A stretch of DNA of 64,000 bases from Kitasatospora acidiphila (GTDB lineage: Bacteria; Actinomycetota; Actinomycetes; Streptomycetales; Streptomycetaceae), in assembly GCF_006636205.1 (NCBI RefSeq), contig NZ_VIGB01000003.1:372001-436000 (forward strand), read 5' to 3'. A model generated the notes under the pieces. The model searched no databases, had not been told where the DNA came from, and saw only the letters and a list, made by a program, of their open reading frames with translations. A program made the translations under genes and the position numbers. Every line of letters begins with the position of its first letter. Position 1 is the stretch's first letter. Below are positions 50,236-61,501 of the stretch, piece by piece.

Positions 50236-51078
50236 TCAGCCGCCGGTGGCGAAGCCCGGGAAGAGCGTCATGCCGCCGTCGACGTAGAGCGTGGCGCCGA
50301 CCACGTAGTCGAGCAGGTCGGACGCCACGGCGACGACCGCGTTGGCGATGTCGTCCGGATCACCCACCCGGCGGTAGGGGATCAGGCGCAGCAAGTCGGC
50401 TTCGGCCTCGGGCGTGGACCAGGCGTCCTTGTTGATGGGGGTGCGGATGGCGCCGGGTGCCACCGCGTTGACCCTGATGCCCTTGGGGGCCAGCTCCTGA
50501 GCGAGGGTCTGCATCAGCATGCCCACACCGCCCTTGGAGGAGGCGTAGTTCACGTGGCCCGACCACGGGACGATCTGGTGGACCGAGCTCATGCAGATGA
50601 TCTTCCCGGCCGACCGGGACACCTCCTTCACCACGCCTCGCCGCACGAACTCCTTGGCGGCCTCCCGCGCGCAGAGGAACTGGCCGGTCAGGTTGACGTC
50701 GATCACCTTCTTCCACTGCGCGTGCGTCATCTCCGTCACCGGCGCATCCCGCTGGAGGCCAGCGTTGGCCACCATGATGTCGATGGTGCCGAACTCCTCG
50801 ACCATCCGCGCGACCATGGCAACCACCTGGTCCTCGTCGGACACGTCGGCCTGGTGGGCGTAGCTGCGGACCCCGAACTCCTTGATCTGCGCCACGACCT
50901 TCTCGGCCTCGTCCGCACCGACGACGTAGTTCACCACGACGTCCGCTCCGGCCCGCCCCAGCGCAACGGCGGTCGCCAGGCCGATCCCGGAGTTGGCACC
51001 GGTCACCAGCGCCTTCTGGCCCTTGAGAAGCTGCGCGGACAGCGTCCCGCGGGTCTCGTCGACACTTCCTGCCACCAC
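50236..51078 (-). CDS. SDR family oxidoreductase (glucose 1-dehydrogenase-like)
   Basis: The classical short-chain dehydrogenase of 280 residues has the cofactor motif TGANSGIGLA, NAGLQ, catalytic Ser in ICMSSVHQ and YASSK with the Tyr/Lys pair, followed by PGAIRTPINKDAW and the C-terminal GATLYVDGGMTLFPGF. A 20-residue extension precedes the Rossmann fold. The closest functional label is glucose 1-dehydrogenase or 3-oxoacyl reductase; substrate is not certain. GTG 51078 follows GAAGGAGAGATC. It may belong with gluconokinase as a glucose-to-gluconate route (inference). Confidence 0.88.
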   Translation of the reverse strand: MVAGSVDETRGTLSAQLLKGQKALVTGANSGIGLATAVALGRAGADVVVNYVVGADEAEKVVAQIKEFGVRSYAHQADVSDEDQVVAMVARMVEEFGTIDIMVANAGLQRDAPVTEMTHAQWKKVIDVNLTGQFLCAREAAKEFVRRGVVKEVSRSAGKIICMSSVHQIVPWSGHVNYASSKGGVGMLMQTLAQELAPKGIRVNAVAPGAIRTPINKDAWSTPEAEADLLRLIPYRRVGDPDDIANAVVAVASDLLDYVVGATLYVDGGMTLFPGFATGG

Positions 51079-51550
51079 GATCTCTCCTTCGGCGTTTCGG
51101 GCGACGCGCCCGCAAGGAGCGGGCTGCGCGTGTGAGGAAGGCCGGGAGTCGGCCGGCTTGCCAGGACAGACAGGGCCGCCGTCGCATGCCCGGTCTTCCA
51201 GACGAAAGCACCCGGCACTGCAGGCGGGACAAACCGGCGCGCCACGCAGCCGCATTTCGGCGGGGCGTGTCATGCGGTTGGGCTACGAGCCGTCCCGGCC
51301 GCTCCCGCGAGCATGTCTGCGCGGAAATCGCTGGTCGTAGCCCTCAGTCCGCCGAACAGCCTGTCGTTCCATGCGGACCACAGTCGAGCATCGAATGAAC
51401 GGTCCTCACGACACCACCGGACGGGGGCTCCCCCACCCGCGTCCGGCCGTGTCTGTGCGGGGTCGGGCAACGGCATTGCGTACGGTCGACGGCGGCGCCG
51501 CCGAACCCCGGACGGCGGACCACGCCCTCCGTCGAAGGAGACCGTCAGCC
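51079..51550. other. 472-bp divergent intergenic region, SDR / MFS
   Basis: No convincing gene or repeat is seen. The MFS frame is open back to 51371 but lacks a ribosome site there and reads as low-complexity. A promoter for the exporter may lie near 51475-51500 (TTGCGT element), not well supported. Confidence 0.4.
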
Positions 51551-53068
51551 GTGCAACGCAAGTGGTGGACGCTGATCGCCGTCTCGGTCGCGACGTTCAT
51601 GCTGCTGCTCGACATCACGGTCGTGAACGTCGCCCTGCCATCCATCCGCAAGGATCTGGGCGCGAGCTTCACCGACCTGCAATGGGTGTTCGACGCCTAC
51701 ACCCTCTCGCTCGCCGCCCTGGTGCTGACGGCAGGTTCGCTGGCCGACCGGCTCGGGCGGCGCCGCACCTTCGCCGCGGGGCTGGTGATCTTCTCCGGCG
51801 CCTCGCTGCTCTGCGGACTGGCACCGAACCCGACCTTCCTCAACATCTCCCGTGCGGTGCAAGGGGTCGGCGGCGCGGTGATGTTCGCGGTCTCGCTGGC
51901 CCTGGTCGCGCAGGAGTTCCCGCCCGGCCGCGAGCGCGGCACCGCGATGGGCATCTACGGGGCGACGATCGGGGTGGCCGTCGCCGTCGGGCCACTGATC
52001 GGCGGGGCGCTCACCAGCTCGCTCGGCTGGCAGTGGATCTTCTTCCTGAACGTGCCGATCGGCGTGGCGGCCCTGGTCGTCACCTACCTCAAGCTGGCAG
52101 AGAGCCGCGACCCGAACGCCACCCGGATCGACTGGGCCGGGGTCGCGGCCTTCAGCAGCGGCCTGTTCCTGCTCGTCCTCGCACTGGTACGGGGCAACAC
52201 CGACGGCTGGGGCAGCACACTGATCGTGGCACTGTTCGTCGGCGCGGCCGTCCTGCTCGCCGTCTTCGTGCTGGTCGAACACCGCGTCCCGGAGCCGATG
52301 CTGCCGCTCGGGCTGTTCCGCCGGCACGCGTTCACCGGAGTGCAACTGGCCGCGTTCGCGGTCTCCAGCTCGCTGTTCGCCCTCTTCCTCTACCTGACGC
52401 TGTATCTGCAGAACTACCTCGGACTCTCGCCCTTCGCGGCGGGTGTCCGCTACCTGCCGATCACAGTGCTCAGCTTCCTGGTGGCGCCGGTGGCCGGAGC
52501 GCTGCTCTCCCGGGTGCCGGCCCGGCTGATGCTCTGCGTCGGCCTCATCGCGGTCGGCGCGGGCCTGCTGCTGATGGGCAACCTTCAACCCGAGGACACC
52601 TGGACCGCCCTGCTCGCCGGGTTCCTGGTCGGCGGCGCGGGCGTCGGTCTGATCAACCCGGTGATCGCCGATGTCGCGGTGAGCGTGGTGCCCAAGGAGA
52701 AGAGCGGTATGGCGGCCGGCGTCAACGACACCTTCCGGCAGGTCGGCATCGCGGTCGGCATCGCCCTCTGGGGGGCGATCTTCGTCGGCCGGGGCTCCCG
52801 CAAGGTCCGCGAGCTGGCGGCGGGCACGCCGATCGCGGAGGGTGCCCGTCCGCGCGAACTGGTCGAGGCCGCGTCCTCCGGCAGCCTGCCGCAGGCGCTC
52901 GCCGCGCTCCCCGAACCGGCCCGGGCAGCCGCGTCGGCCGCCGCCCGGGCCGGCTTCCTCGACGGCCTCAACCTCGTGCTCCTGCTCGGCGGACTGGTCA
53001 GCCTTGCCGGCGCCGCCCTTGCGCTCTGGCTGGTCCGGGAGGACGAGATCGACCGTCAGGAGGCATAG
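51551..53068 (+). CDS. MFS drug exporter, DHA2 (EmrB/QacA) family
   Basis: The 505-residue protein has about 14 hydrophobic segments, as in DHA2 transporters. Motif A is SLADRLGRRRTF after helix 2, motif D1 is FMLLLDITVVNVALPSI in helix 1 and motif C-like GIYGATIGVAVAVGPLIGG is in helix 5. It exports drugs or metabolites with protons. GTG 51551 has AAGGAGA 10 bases upstream and starts directly before helix 1. It is the only exporter in the window and could serve the NRPS/PKS product, though it lies 11 kb from that cluster. It converges on the GH1 gene. Confidence 0.9.
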   Translation: MQRKWWTLIAVSVATFMLLLDITVVNVALPSIRKDLGASFTDLQWVFDAYTLSLAALVLTAGSLADRLGRRRTFAAGLVIFSGASLLCGLAPNPTFLNISRAVQGVGGAVMFAVSLALVAQEFPPGRERGTAMGIYGATIGVAVAVGPLIGGALTSSLGWQWIFFLNVPIGVAALVVTYLKLAESRDPNATRIDWAGVAAFSSGLFLLVLALVRGNTDGWGSTLIVALFVGAAVLLAVFVLVEHRVPEPMLPLGLFRRHAFTGVQLAAFAVSSSLFALFLYLTLYLQNYLGLSPFAAGVRYLPITVLSFLVAPVAGALLSRVPARLMLCVGLIAVGAGLLLMGNLQPEDTWTALLAGFLVGGAGVGLINPVIADVAVSVVPKEKSGMAAGVNDTFRQVGIAVGIALWGAIFVGRGSRKVRELAAGTPIAEGARPRELVEAASSGSLPQALAALPEPARAAASAAARAGFLDGLNLVLLLGGLVSLAGAALALWLVREDEIDRQEA

Positions 53069-53155
53069 GTCCATCCGCACCGAACCGTCTACCGGGGGCG
53101 CGCCTCAGCCCGGGTCCGGCCGGAATCCCCGTCTACGGTCGGAAGACCGCCCGGC

Positions 53156-54496
<1,341 letters not shown>

Positions 54497-54511
54497 GCCC
54501 AACCCCCTGAA

Positions 54512-54533
54512 CTTATATGAGTTCGGCTCATAT
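54512..54533 (-). promoter_or_regulatory. operator palindrome overlapping the GH1 promoter
   Basis: ATATGAG (54515-54521) and CTCATAT (54527-54533) are perfect inverted repeats with spacer TTCGG. On the leftward strand TATAAG (54517-54512) makes a good -10 element overlapping one arm, 16 bp before the ATG. A bound regulator would block the promoter. The region 54534-54753 shows nothing else. Confidence 0.6.
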
Positions 54534-54753
54534 TAGGGGAGGAACGCGCTGAACTACCAGAAACAGACGGGCATTTCATGCACATCAAGCATGGACGCGA
54601 CGATCATGGACTTCGCCGCTGCCGTCCTCAGCGGGCGCAGTGGGCCGGCGGGCACGGAGCGGAGCCGGTCGCGACGATGGGCCCGACCACGGGTCGGCGA
54701 GCACACTGGAATGGTCGTCCCCTGGAGCCGACGACCGTCCTGGGTGGTGAGCC

Positions 54754-56430
54754 ATGGCAGAAGTCACCGATGCGGTGCGCACCGTCATCATGACCGTGGA
54801 CGACGATCCCGCGGTGTCCCGCGCGGTTGCCCGGGACCTGCGCCGTCGCTACGGGAGCGACCACCGGGTGGTCCGCGCCGAGTCCGGCGCGTCGGCGCTG
54901 GAGGCGCTGCGCGAGCTGAAGCTGCGGGGCACGCCCGTGGCGGTGATCCTGGCGGACTACAGGATGCCGCAGATGAACGGCATCGAGTTCCTCGAGGAGG
55001 CGCTCGACCTCTACCCGGGAGCCAGGCGGGTGCTGCTCACGGCCTACGCCGACACCAACGCCGCGATCGACGCGATCAACGTCGTCGACCTCGACCACTA
55101 CCTGCTCAAGCCCTGGGAGCCGCCCGAGGAGAAGCTGTACCCGGTGGTGGACGACCTGCTGGAGTCGTGGCGGGACACCGGGGGCCGGGCCGTGGACACC
55201 ACGAAGGTCGTCGGCCACCGCTGGTCGGCCCGCTCCTCGCAGATCCGGGAGTTCCTGGCCCGCAACCAGGTGCCGTACCGGTGGTACTCCAGCGAGGAAC
55301 CGGAGGGCGCGCGCCTGCTGGCAGCCGCAGGGCTGGACGCGCGGCGGCTGCCGCTCGTGGTGCCCCCGGACGGCACGGTGCTCGTGGAGCCGGAGGAACG
55401 GGACCTGGCCGCCCACGTGGGGCTGTCGACCACCCCGGCGGCGGACTTCTACGACCTGGCCATCGTCGGCGGCGGCCCCGCCGGGCTCGGCGCTGCCGTC
55501 TACGGAGCCTCGGAGGGTCTGCGCACCGTCCTGGTGGAGCGTGAGGCGACCGGGGGCCAGGCGGGCCAGAGCTCGCGCATCGAGAACTACCTGGGATTCC
55601 CCGACGGGGTCTCCGGCGCGCAGCTCACCGATCGGGCGCGCCGCCAGGCCACGAAGTTCGGCGCGGAGCTGCTCACGGCGTGCAAGGTCACGGGGCTGGA
55701 GGTGAACGGGGCCGCCCGCACGCTGCGCTTCGCCGACGGTTCCTCGGTCTCGGCCCAGGCCGTGATCCTGGCGACGGGCGTGTCGTACCGGCAGCTGGAC
55801 GTGCCGGGAGTCGCCGAGATGACGGGACGCGGGGTCTACTACGGCTCGGCACTGACCGCGGCGGCCGCCTGCCAGGGGCAGGAGGTGTTCGTCGTGGGCG
55901 GGGCGAACTCCGCCGGCCAGGCCGCGATGTTCCTCGCCCGCCGTGCCAAGAAGGTCACCCTGCTGGTGCGGGCGCCGGAGCTGGCCGCCTCGATGTCCTT
56001 CTACCTGCTCCAGCGGGTCGCGGACGCCCCCACCGTCTCCGTGCGCACGGACACGGTCGTCGAGGCGGCCCACGGCAGGGACCACCTGGAAGGGCTGACC
56101 CTGCGCAACCGGGTGACCGGGCGGTCCGAGGCCGTCGACGCGCAGTGGATGTACATCTTCATCGGTGCCGAGCCGCTGACCGACTGGCTGGACGGCACGG
56201 TGCTCAGGGACCCCCGCGGCTTCGTGCTGACCGGCCCCGATCTGAGCGCCGACGCGCGCCCTCCGGGCGGCTGGCCGCTGGACCGGCATCCCTACCACCT
56301 GGAGACCAGCGTGCCGGGGGTGTTCGCGGCCGGAGATGTGCGCGCGGAGTCCGCCAAACGGGTCGCCTCCGCGGTCGGCGAAGGCGCCATGGCCGTCATG
56401 CTCGCGCACCGGTACCTGGAGCAGTCATGA
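54754..56430 (+). CDS. receiver domain fused to thioredoxin-reductase-like flavoprotein
   Basis: The 558-residue protein starts with a CheY-like receiver (residues 9-130: MTVDDDPAVSRAV, phospho-acceptor Asp in ILADYRMPQMNG, Thr in LLTAYAD, Lys in YLLKPW). A linker of about 90 residues with a thioredoxin-like pattern (SARSSQIREFLARNQVPYRWY) follows, then a thioredoxin-reductase domain with two Rossmann motifs (AIVGGGPAGLGAAVYGAS; VFVVGGANSAGQAAMFLA) and the FAD site GVFAAGDVRAES. The usual redox CxxC is absent (AAAACQGQEVF), so it is not a thioredoxin reductase. It probably senses NAD(P)H/redox state under control of the kinase encoded next. Confidence 0.9.
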   Translation: MAEVTDAVRTVIMTVDDDPAVSRAVARDLRRRYGSDHRVVRAESGASALEALRELKLRGTPVAVILADYRMPQMNGIEFLEEALDLYPGARRVLLTAYADTNAAIDAINVVDLDHYLLKPWEPPEEKLYPVVDDLLESWRDTGGRAVDTTKVVGHRWSARSSQIREFLARNQVPYRWYSSEEPEGARLLAAAGLDARRLPLVVPPDGTVLVEPEERDLAAHVGLSTTPAADFYDLAIVGGGPAGLGAAVYGASEGLRTVLVEREATGGQAGQSSRIENYLGFPDGVSGAQLTDRARRQATKFGAELLTACKVTGLEVNGAARTLRFADGSSVSAQAVILATGVSYRQLDVPGVAEMTGRGVYYGSALTAAAACQGQEVFVVGGANSAGQAAMFLARRAKKVTLLVRAPELAASMSFYLLQRVADAPTVSVRTDTVVEAAHGRDHLEGLTLRNRVTGRSEAVDAQWMYIFIGAEPLTDWLDGTVLRDPRGFVLTGPDLSADARPPGGWPLDRHPYHLETSVPGVFAAGDVRAESAKRVASAVGEGAMAVMLAHRYLEQS

Positions 56431-57887
56431 CCGCCCGCCCGGCAGGCTGCGACGAGCAGGAGCTGCGGACGCTGTTCCTGTTCGAGAAGCTCACGCCCGA
56501 GCAGCTCACCCAGCTGTGCCAGGACGGTTACGCGGAGTGGTACGACCCGGGCCCCGTCTACCGGGAGGGGGAGCCGGCCGTGAACTTCTACGTGCTGTTC
56601 CACGGCACGGTGGTGCTCTCGCGCCGGGTCGGCGGCCAGGAGGTGGACGTCACCACCACCTCCGCGCCCGGGGTGTACGCCGGGGCCTTCCAGGCGTACC
56701 TCGGTGACCAGGTGCCGCAGGTGTACAACAACTCGCTGCGGGTCACCGAGCGGTCGCGGTTCTTCGTGCTGCCCGCGGAAGCCTTCGCGCGGGTCATGCG
56801 CGACTGGTTCCCGATGGCCGTCCACCTGCTGGAGGGCCTGTTCTTCGGATTCAAGAGCACCCAGGAGGCGGTCGGACAGCGGGAGCGGCTGCTGGCCCTC
56901 GGGTCGGTGACGGCCGGGCTGACCCACGAGCTCAACAACCCCGCGGCCGCCGCCGTGCGCGCCACCTCGGCGCTGCGGGAGCGCATCGCCCGGGAACGCC
57001 GCGAGTTCGCCGCACTCGCCGCCGAGCCGCAGCAGAGCCAGGACCTGGCGCAGCTGAGCGACCTCCAGGAGCTGACCGTCGGCCGGATCGGGCAGGCCCC
57101 GGCGCTCGGCCCGCTCCAGGCCGCCGACCGGGAGGACGAGGTCGGTGACTGGTTGGAGGAGCATGACGTCGCCGACGGCTGGGAGCTCGCACCGGTCCTC
57201 GTCCAGGCGGGTCTGGGCGCCGACTGGCTGGACCGGATCGCGGACGCGCTGCCCGCGAAGGTGCTCGGCAGCGCACTGAACTGGCTGACCTGCACCGTCG
57301 AGGCCGAACTGCTGCTGAACGAGATCGAGGACGCCACCCAGCGCGTCTCCGCGCTCGTCGGGGCGGCGAAGCAGTACACGCAGCTGGACCGGGCCCCGTA
57401 CCAGAACGCCGATGTCCACGAGCTGCTGGACAGCACCCTGCTGCTGCTCGCCGCGAAGATCGGCCCGAACATCACGGTCGTGCGCGACTACGACACCACG
57501 CTGCCCCGCGTCCCCGGCTACCCCGGCGAGCTGAACCAGGTCTGGACGAACCTGATCGACAACGCCGCCTGGGCCATGCGCAGCACCGGCGACGGCGAGG
57601 GCACCCTCACCGTGCGGACCGCGCGGGACGGGGACCAGGTGCTGGTCGAGTTCCGCGACACCGGCCCCGGCATACCCGCCGACGTACAGGACCGGGTCTT
57701 CGACCCGTTCTTCACGACCAAACCCGTCGGCCAGGGTACCGGCCTGGGCCTGGACGTCTCCTGGCGCATCATCGTCAACCGGCACGGCGGCGACCTGCGC
57801 CTCGAGTCCGCGCCGGGCGACACCCGCTTCCAGGTCCGCCTCCCGGTCAACCCCGCGGAGACCGACGGGGAGGGGGCTTCGCCATGA
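56427..57887 (+). CDS. histidine kinase with N-terminal cyclic-nucleotide-binding domain
   Basis: The 486-residue soluble kinase begins with a CRP-like effector domain ([43 protein letters not shown]; about 1-130), then a DHp helix with phospho-His in [16 protein letters not shown] (about 167) and an HATPase_c domain with N-box [16 protein letters not shown]1 [28 protein letters not shown] 56427 overlaps the preceding stop by ATGA. The cognate receiver is presumably the one in the previous gene, so kinase and output form a cytoplasmic two-component redox pathway. Confidence 0.92.
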   Translation: MTARPAGCDEQELRTLFLFEKLTPEQLTQLCQDGYAEWYDPGPVYREGEPAVNFYVLFHGTVVLSRRVGGQEVDVTTTSAPGVYAGAFQAYLGDQVPQVYNNSLRVTERSRFFVLPAEAFARVMRDWFPMAVHLLEGLFFGFKSTQEAVGQRERLLALGSVTAGLTHELNNPAAAAVRATSALRERIARERREFAALAAEPQQSQDLAQLSDLQELTVGRIGQAPALGPLQAADREDEVGDWLEEHDVADGWELAPVLVQAGLGADWLDRIADALPAKVLGSALNWLTCTVEAELLLNEIEDATQRVSALVGAAKQYTQLDRAPYQNADVHELLDSTLLLLAAKIGPNITVVRDYDTTLPRVPGYPGELNQVWTNLIDNAAWAMRSTGDGEGTLTVRTARDGDQVLVEFRDTGPGIPADVQDRVFDPFFTTKPVGQGTGLGLDVSWRIIVNRHGGDLRLESAPGDTRFQVRLPVNPAETDGEGASP

Positions 57888-58918
57888 CTGCCGCACAACA
57901 GCTTCCCCGCGAGACCGACAGCTGGGTGGTCGCCCGGCCGGGGCGCGTGGACACGGACCACCCATTGGTCTGGGAGCGCCGACCGCTCTCCCCGCCGGGG
58001 CCGCAGGAGGTGCTGGTGGAGGTCGAGGCCTGCGGAGTCTGCCGCACCGACCTGCACCTGACCGAAGGCGACCTCTCCCCCAAGATCCCCAGCTGTGCTC
58101 CGGGCCACGAGGTGGTCGGGCAGGTGCTGGCGGTCGGTACCGGAGTCGAGGACTTCGCGGTCGGGGACCGGGCCGGCGTCGCCTGGCTGGCCTGGACCTG
58201 CGGCGCGTGCTCCTACTGCCGGGCAGGCCGGGAGAACCTCTGCCCGCGCTCCCGCTACACCGGATGGGACCGCGACGGCGGCTACGCCGGCCACCTGCTC
58301 GCCGATGCCCGCTACGCCTACCGGCTGCCCGACGGCCCGCCCGCCGAGGAACTCGCCCCGCTGCTGTGCGCCGGCATCATCGGCTACCGCGCCCTGGAGC
58401 GCGCCGAGCTCCCGCCCGGCGGCCGCCTCGGCATCTACGGCTTCGGGGCCTCCGCCCATCTGACCGCCCAGCTCGCACTGGCCCGCGGCGCCCGGGTGGA
58501 CGTCTTCACCCGGGGCGAGAACGCGCGGCGGCTTGCCCTGGAGCTCGGCGCGGACTTCGCCGGCGACTCCTACGACCCGCCACCCCGGCCGCTGGACGCC
58601 GCGATCCTCTTCGCCCCGGTCGGCGAGCTGGTCCCGGTGGCCCTGGCAGCCCTGGACCGCGGCGGCACCCTCTCCGTGGCCGGCATCCACCTCACCGACA
58701 TCCCGGCGCTGAACTACCAGCGGCACCTCTTCCAGGAGCGCACGCTGCGCAGCGTGACCGCCAACACCCGGGCCGACGGCCGCGCCTACCTCGCGGAGGC
58801 GGCGCGGACCCGGCCGACGGTCCACGTCTCCCGCTACCCGCTGCGGCGCGCCGACGCCGCGCTCGCCGACCTCGCCGCCGACCGGGTCACCGGGGTGGCG
58901 GTGCTGGTCACGGGGTAG
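57884..58918 (+). CDS. zinc-dependent alcohol dehydrogenase (MDR family)
   Basis: The 344-residue medium-chain dehydrogenase has the catalytic zinc ligands (Cys in [14 protein letters not shown] in CAPGHEVVG), the structural zinc knuckle [15 protein letters not shown], and a Rossmann fold whose motif is unusual ([11 protein letters not shown] rather than GxGxxG). The C-terminal part has [16 protein letters not shown]. The start overlaps the kinase stop by ATGA, so it is the third member of a coupled operon. I infer an aldehyde/alcohol or thiol-adduct substrate linked to the redox signal. Its stop overlaps by 11 bp the end of a convergent short frame. Confidence 0.9.
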   Translation: MTAAQQLPRETDSWVVARPGRVDTDHPLVWERRPLSPPGPQEVLVEVEACGVCRTDLHLTEGDLSPKIPSCAPGHEVVGQVLAVGTGVEDFAVGDRAGVAWLAWTCGACSYCRAGRENLCPRSRYTGWDRDGGYAGHLLADARYAYRLPDGPPAEELAPLLCAGIIGYRALERAELPPGGRLGIYGFGASAHLTAQLALARGARVDVFTRGENARRLALELGADFAGDSYDPPPRPLDAAILFAPVGELVPVALAALDRGGTLSVAGIHLTDIPALNYQRHLFQERTLRSVTANTRADGRAYLAEAARTRPTVHVSRYPLRRADAALADLAADRVTGVAVLVTG

Positions 58919-59147
58919 CCGGGGCCGGTCGGGAGGCGCGGTCGGCGGGAAGCCCGCGCAGGTTCTCCAACGCATCGGCGCGCACGTCCTCGATCCGTCC
59001 GAGCCTTGGCAGTTGGGCGTCCGGGAGCAGCATGACGGCCTCCGGCAGACCCAGGGCGATGGCTTCGTACAGCCCCGGCGCGAGCTGCCGTGCGTAGCCG
59101 ACGAGGTCGGAACTCGGCACCGGCATGCCGGTGTTGACGATCCGCAC
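58908..59147 (-). CDS. short hypothetical protein, possibly a gene fragment
   Basis: The frame 59147-58908 codes 79 residues with plausible protein character: [51 protein letters not shown]. It resembles the C-terminal end of larger actinomycete hypothetical proteins, and the part upstream of 59147 loses protein character, so it may be a truncated gene. GTG 59147 or ATG 59126 could start it; neither has a good ribosome site. The rest of 59148-59379 is the leader of the LCP gene with no other feature seen. Confidence 0.4.
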   Translation of the reverse strand: MRIVNTGMPVPSSDLVGYARQLAPGLYEAIALGLPEAVMLLPDAQLPRLGRIEDVRADALENLRGLPADRASRPAPATP

Positions 59148-59379
59148 TCTCCCGCGAGTGATCCTTCCGGGGAGGGGTCGCGGTGGCGGCCGGGGCGGCG
59201 AGCCAGTAACTGCACTGCTACGCAGGGCGATCGGCCTCCCGATGGCGGCCGCGGGTGCCCCGCTCCCGGCGACCTCAGGAACACTTGCTACCTTGCGCAA
59301 ATGGAACCGATGGCCGGTCGTGCAGCGTCGCCATCGCAGAACAGCAGCGCAGAACACAGGTCGAGGAGGGCATGCGGGG

Positions 59380-61086
59380 ATGGTCGACGTATCAGCGGGT
59401 GGCGGGTCCGAGGCCCCCGGCCGTGCGCGCGGTGCCCAGCCGACCGGGTCGGCGACCGGGGGCAGGGCGGCGGTCCGCAAGAGCAAGAAGAAACCCAAGC
59501 GGAAGGGCCTGCGGATCCTGGCGTACACCACCGCCGGGCTGGTACTGGTGGCCGCCGCCGGGGGTGGCTACATATTCGAGATGCTCAACGGCAACATCAA
59601 GCACTCACCGCTTTTCGCCGGCACGTCCGGCGATGCCGGCCACGAGAAGCCGGACGCCTTCGGCCGCACCCCCATCAACATCCTGGTGATCGGCTCCGAC
59701 AGCCGGGACGACCCCACCGACTGCCAGATCGGCGGAGACTGCGGGTCCGGTGCCAACGCCGACGTGGAGATGGTGCTGCACGTCTCGGCCGACCGCAGCA
59801 ACGCGACCGTGATGAGCATCCCGCGCGACACCGACGCCTCGCTGCCGGGCTGCGTGGACAGCAAGACCCACGCCACGATGAAGCCGCACCGGGAGCGGAT
59901 CAACAGCACCCTGGACTACGGTCCGGGCTGCACGGTGGCCGCCGTGCACCAGTTGACCGGCATACCCATCGACCACTTCATGATGGTCGACTTCAAGGGC
60001 GTGGTGAACATGTCGGACGCGGTCGGCGGCGTGCCGATCTGCGTCGACAACAATGTCTACGACCCCTACTCCCACCTGAAGTTGAAGAAGGGCAACCACA
60101 CTCTCCAGGGCATGTCCGCCCTGCAGTTCGTCCGGACCCGGCACGGCTTCGGCGACGGGTCCGACCTGGGGCGTGCGGCGGCCCAGCACATGTTCCTCAG
60201 CTCGATGGTCCGCCAGCTGAAGAGCGCGGGCACCCTCACCAACCCGGCCGCGGTGCTGTCGCTGGCCAACGCCGCCACGAAGGCGCTCACCGTCGACGAC
60301 GGCCTCGCCGGCGTCACCAACCTGGTGAACCTGGCCGACGACCTCAACAAGGTCCCGCCGAACCGCATCACCATGACGACGATGCAGAACGACCCGGACC
60401 CCACCGACCCCAATGCCGAGGTGGTGGTCGACCCGGCGGCGAAGAACCTGTTCAACGCGATCACCAACGACCTCTCGCTGACCAACGGGGACGGTTCCAA
60501 GGCCTCGGCGGCCGCCCAGGCCACCTCGACGGCCAACCCCGACGCCACCTCCGCCGCCCCCACCCCGGCCCCGCCCGCCGCCACCGGCGGCGCGCCGAAG
60601 TCCGAGATCACGGTGCACGTGAAGAACGGCAGCGGGATCACCGGACGCGCCACCGACGTCGCCGACGCCCTGAAGGCGGACGGCTACAACTCCGGCACCG
60701 CCGCCGCCAACGCGACCGGCACGGACGAGACCAGCGAGGTGACCTACACGGCGGGCCGCGAGGCCGACGCCCAGGAGGTGGCCGCCTCGGTCGGTCTGCC
60801 CGCCTCGGCCGTCAAGCCCGGCGCGGGCCCCGGCATCACCCTGGTGATCGGCAAGGACTGGCCGAGTGGCACCAGCTTCGGCGGTGGCGGCGGCGGCAGT
60901 TCGCCCGGCACGCCGGCCCCGGTCAGCACCCAGGCCGCGCTGAGCAACTCCTCGGCCCAGACCGCCGACGACTCCAGCAAGTGCGCCCAGGTCTCCACCC
61001 AGGACACGGTGAAGCTCGGAAACGCCGGCATGAACCCGACCGAGGCGTACGCCAAGAGCCCGGACGTCCCCGACTCGGCGCCGTGA
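59380..61086 (+). CDS. LytR-CpsA-Psr (LCP) family cell-wall glycopolymer transferase
   Basis: The 568-residue type II membrane protein has a cytoplasmic basic stretch (KSKKKPKRKG), one transmembrane helix (about 46-66) and an extracellular LCP domain (about 95-270) with INILVIGSDSRDD, ADVEMVLHVSAD, TVMSIPRDT, RINSTLDYGPG and LQFVRTRHGFGDGSDLGRA, which contains the key Arg and Asp residues. LCP enzymes attach teichoic acids or arabinogalactan-like polymers to peptidoglycan. A linker rich in Ala/Pro/Thr precedes a LytR_C domain (about 405-490; ITVHVKNGSGITGRA). A Gly/Ser-rich tail ends it. A strong terminator follows. Confidence 0.92.
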   Translation: MVDVSAGGGSEAPGRARGAQPTGSATGGRAAVRKSKKKPKRKGLRILAYTTAGLVLVAAAGGGYIFEMLNGNIKHSPLFAGTSGDAGHEKPDAFGRTPINILVIGSDSRDDPTDCQIGGDCGSGANADVEMVLHVSADRSNATVMSIPRDTDASLPGCVDSKTHATMKPHRERINSTLDYGPGCTVAAVHQLTGIPIDHFMMVDFKGVVNMSDAVGGVPICVDNNVYDPYSHLKLKKGNHTLQGMSALQFVRTRHGFGDGSDLGRAAAQHMFLSSMVRQLKSAGTLTNPAAVLSLANAATKALTVDDGLAGVTNLVNLADDLNKVPPNRITMTTMQNDPDPTDPNAEVVVDPAAKNLFNAITNDLSLTNGDGSKASAAAQATSTANPDATSAAPTPAPPAATGGAPKSEITVHVKNGSGITGRATDVADALKADGYNSGTAAANATGTDETSEVTYTAGREADAQEVAASVGLPASAVKPGAGPGITLVIGKDWPSGTSFGGGGGGSSPGTPAPVSTQAALSNSSAQTADDSSKCAQVSTQDTVKLGNAGMNPTEAYAKSPDVPDSAP

Positions 61087-61093
61087 CGAGGCT

Positions 61094-61125
61094 CTCCGGC
61101 CAGGCCGTAGGCGGCCTGGCCGGAG
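61094..61125 (+). terminator. strong terminator after the LCP gene
   Basis: CTCCGGCCAGGCCG (61094-61107) pairs perfectly over 14 bp with CGGCCTGGCCGGAG (61112-61125) around the loop TAGG, starting 8 bases after the stop codon. Confidence 0.85.
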
Positions 61126-61501
61126 CGTTGCGCCAGGATGAATCTGACGGATGGTCAACTCACCCTGATCCTGGTCCACATCGCCCTCGTGGTGCGGCAG
61201 GATCCGGCTCGCGGAGGTGAACGCCACCCACGCCACCGGGGACGGCGACCGGGTGCGGCGGCTGCCGGCCGAGGGCATCCGGGTGGACGACAGGCGCGAG
61301 GGCGAGGCGTCGCCGGACACCCGCCGGCTCGCCGTCCATCCCGGCCGGCCGGTGTCGCCCGCCGATGACTTCCGCATGGCGGACGGCACGCCGGAGCCCG
61401 CTTCTACCGAATATGACGTATCTGGGGCCGGGGCGGGCGCCGGGACGGCCGTTTCGGCCGAGGATGGTGATAAGCCATAGCTCGACCCTGGAGTGTGCGA
61501 C
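61126..61501. other. 376-bp region between LCP terminator and cupin gene
   Basis: Short open frames exist (for example 61217-61480 on the plus strand), but none has a ribosome site or a recognisable sequence. It may be a leader or a decayed gene; I see nothing certain in it. Confidence 0.4.

Noticed and set aside
51371..51551. Longer N-terminus for the MFS exporter
   Set aside because: The 60 added residues are low-complexity and a good ribosome site precedes GTG 51551.
54591..55544. Plus-strand frame overlapping the receiver-flavoprotein gene
   Set aside because: Gly/Arg-rich shadow of the real gene in another frame.
54754..56430. Annotating the flavoprotein as a true thioredoxin reductase
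   Set aside because: The redox-active CxxC is missing and a receiver domain is fused at the N-terminus.
61138..61480. Short plus-strand frames between the LCP terminator and the cupin
   Set aside because: Arg/Gly-rich, no ribosome site, no homology recognised.
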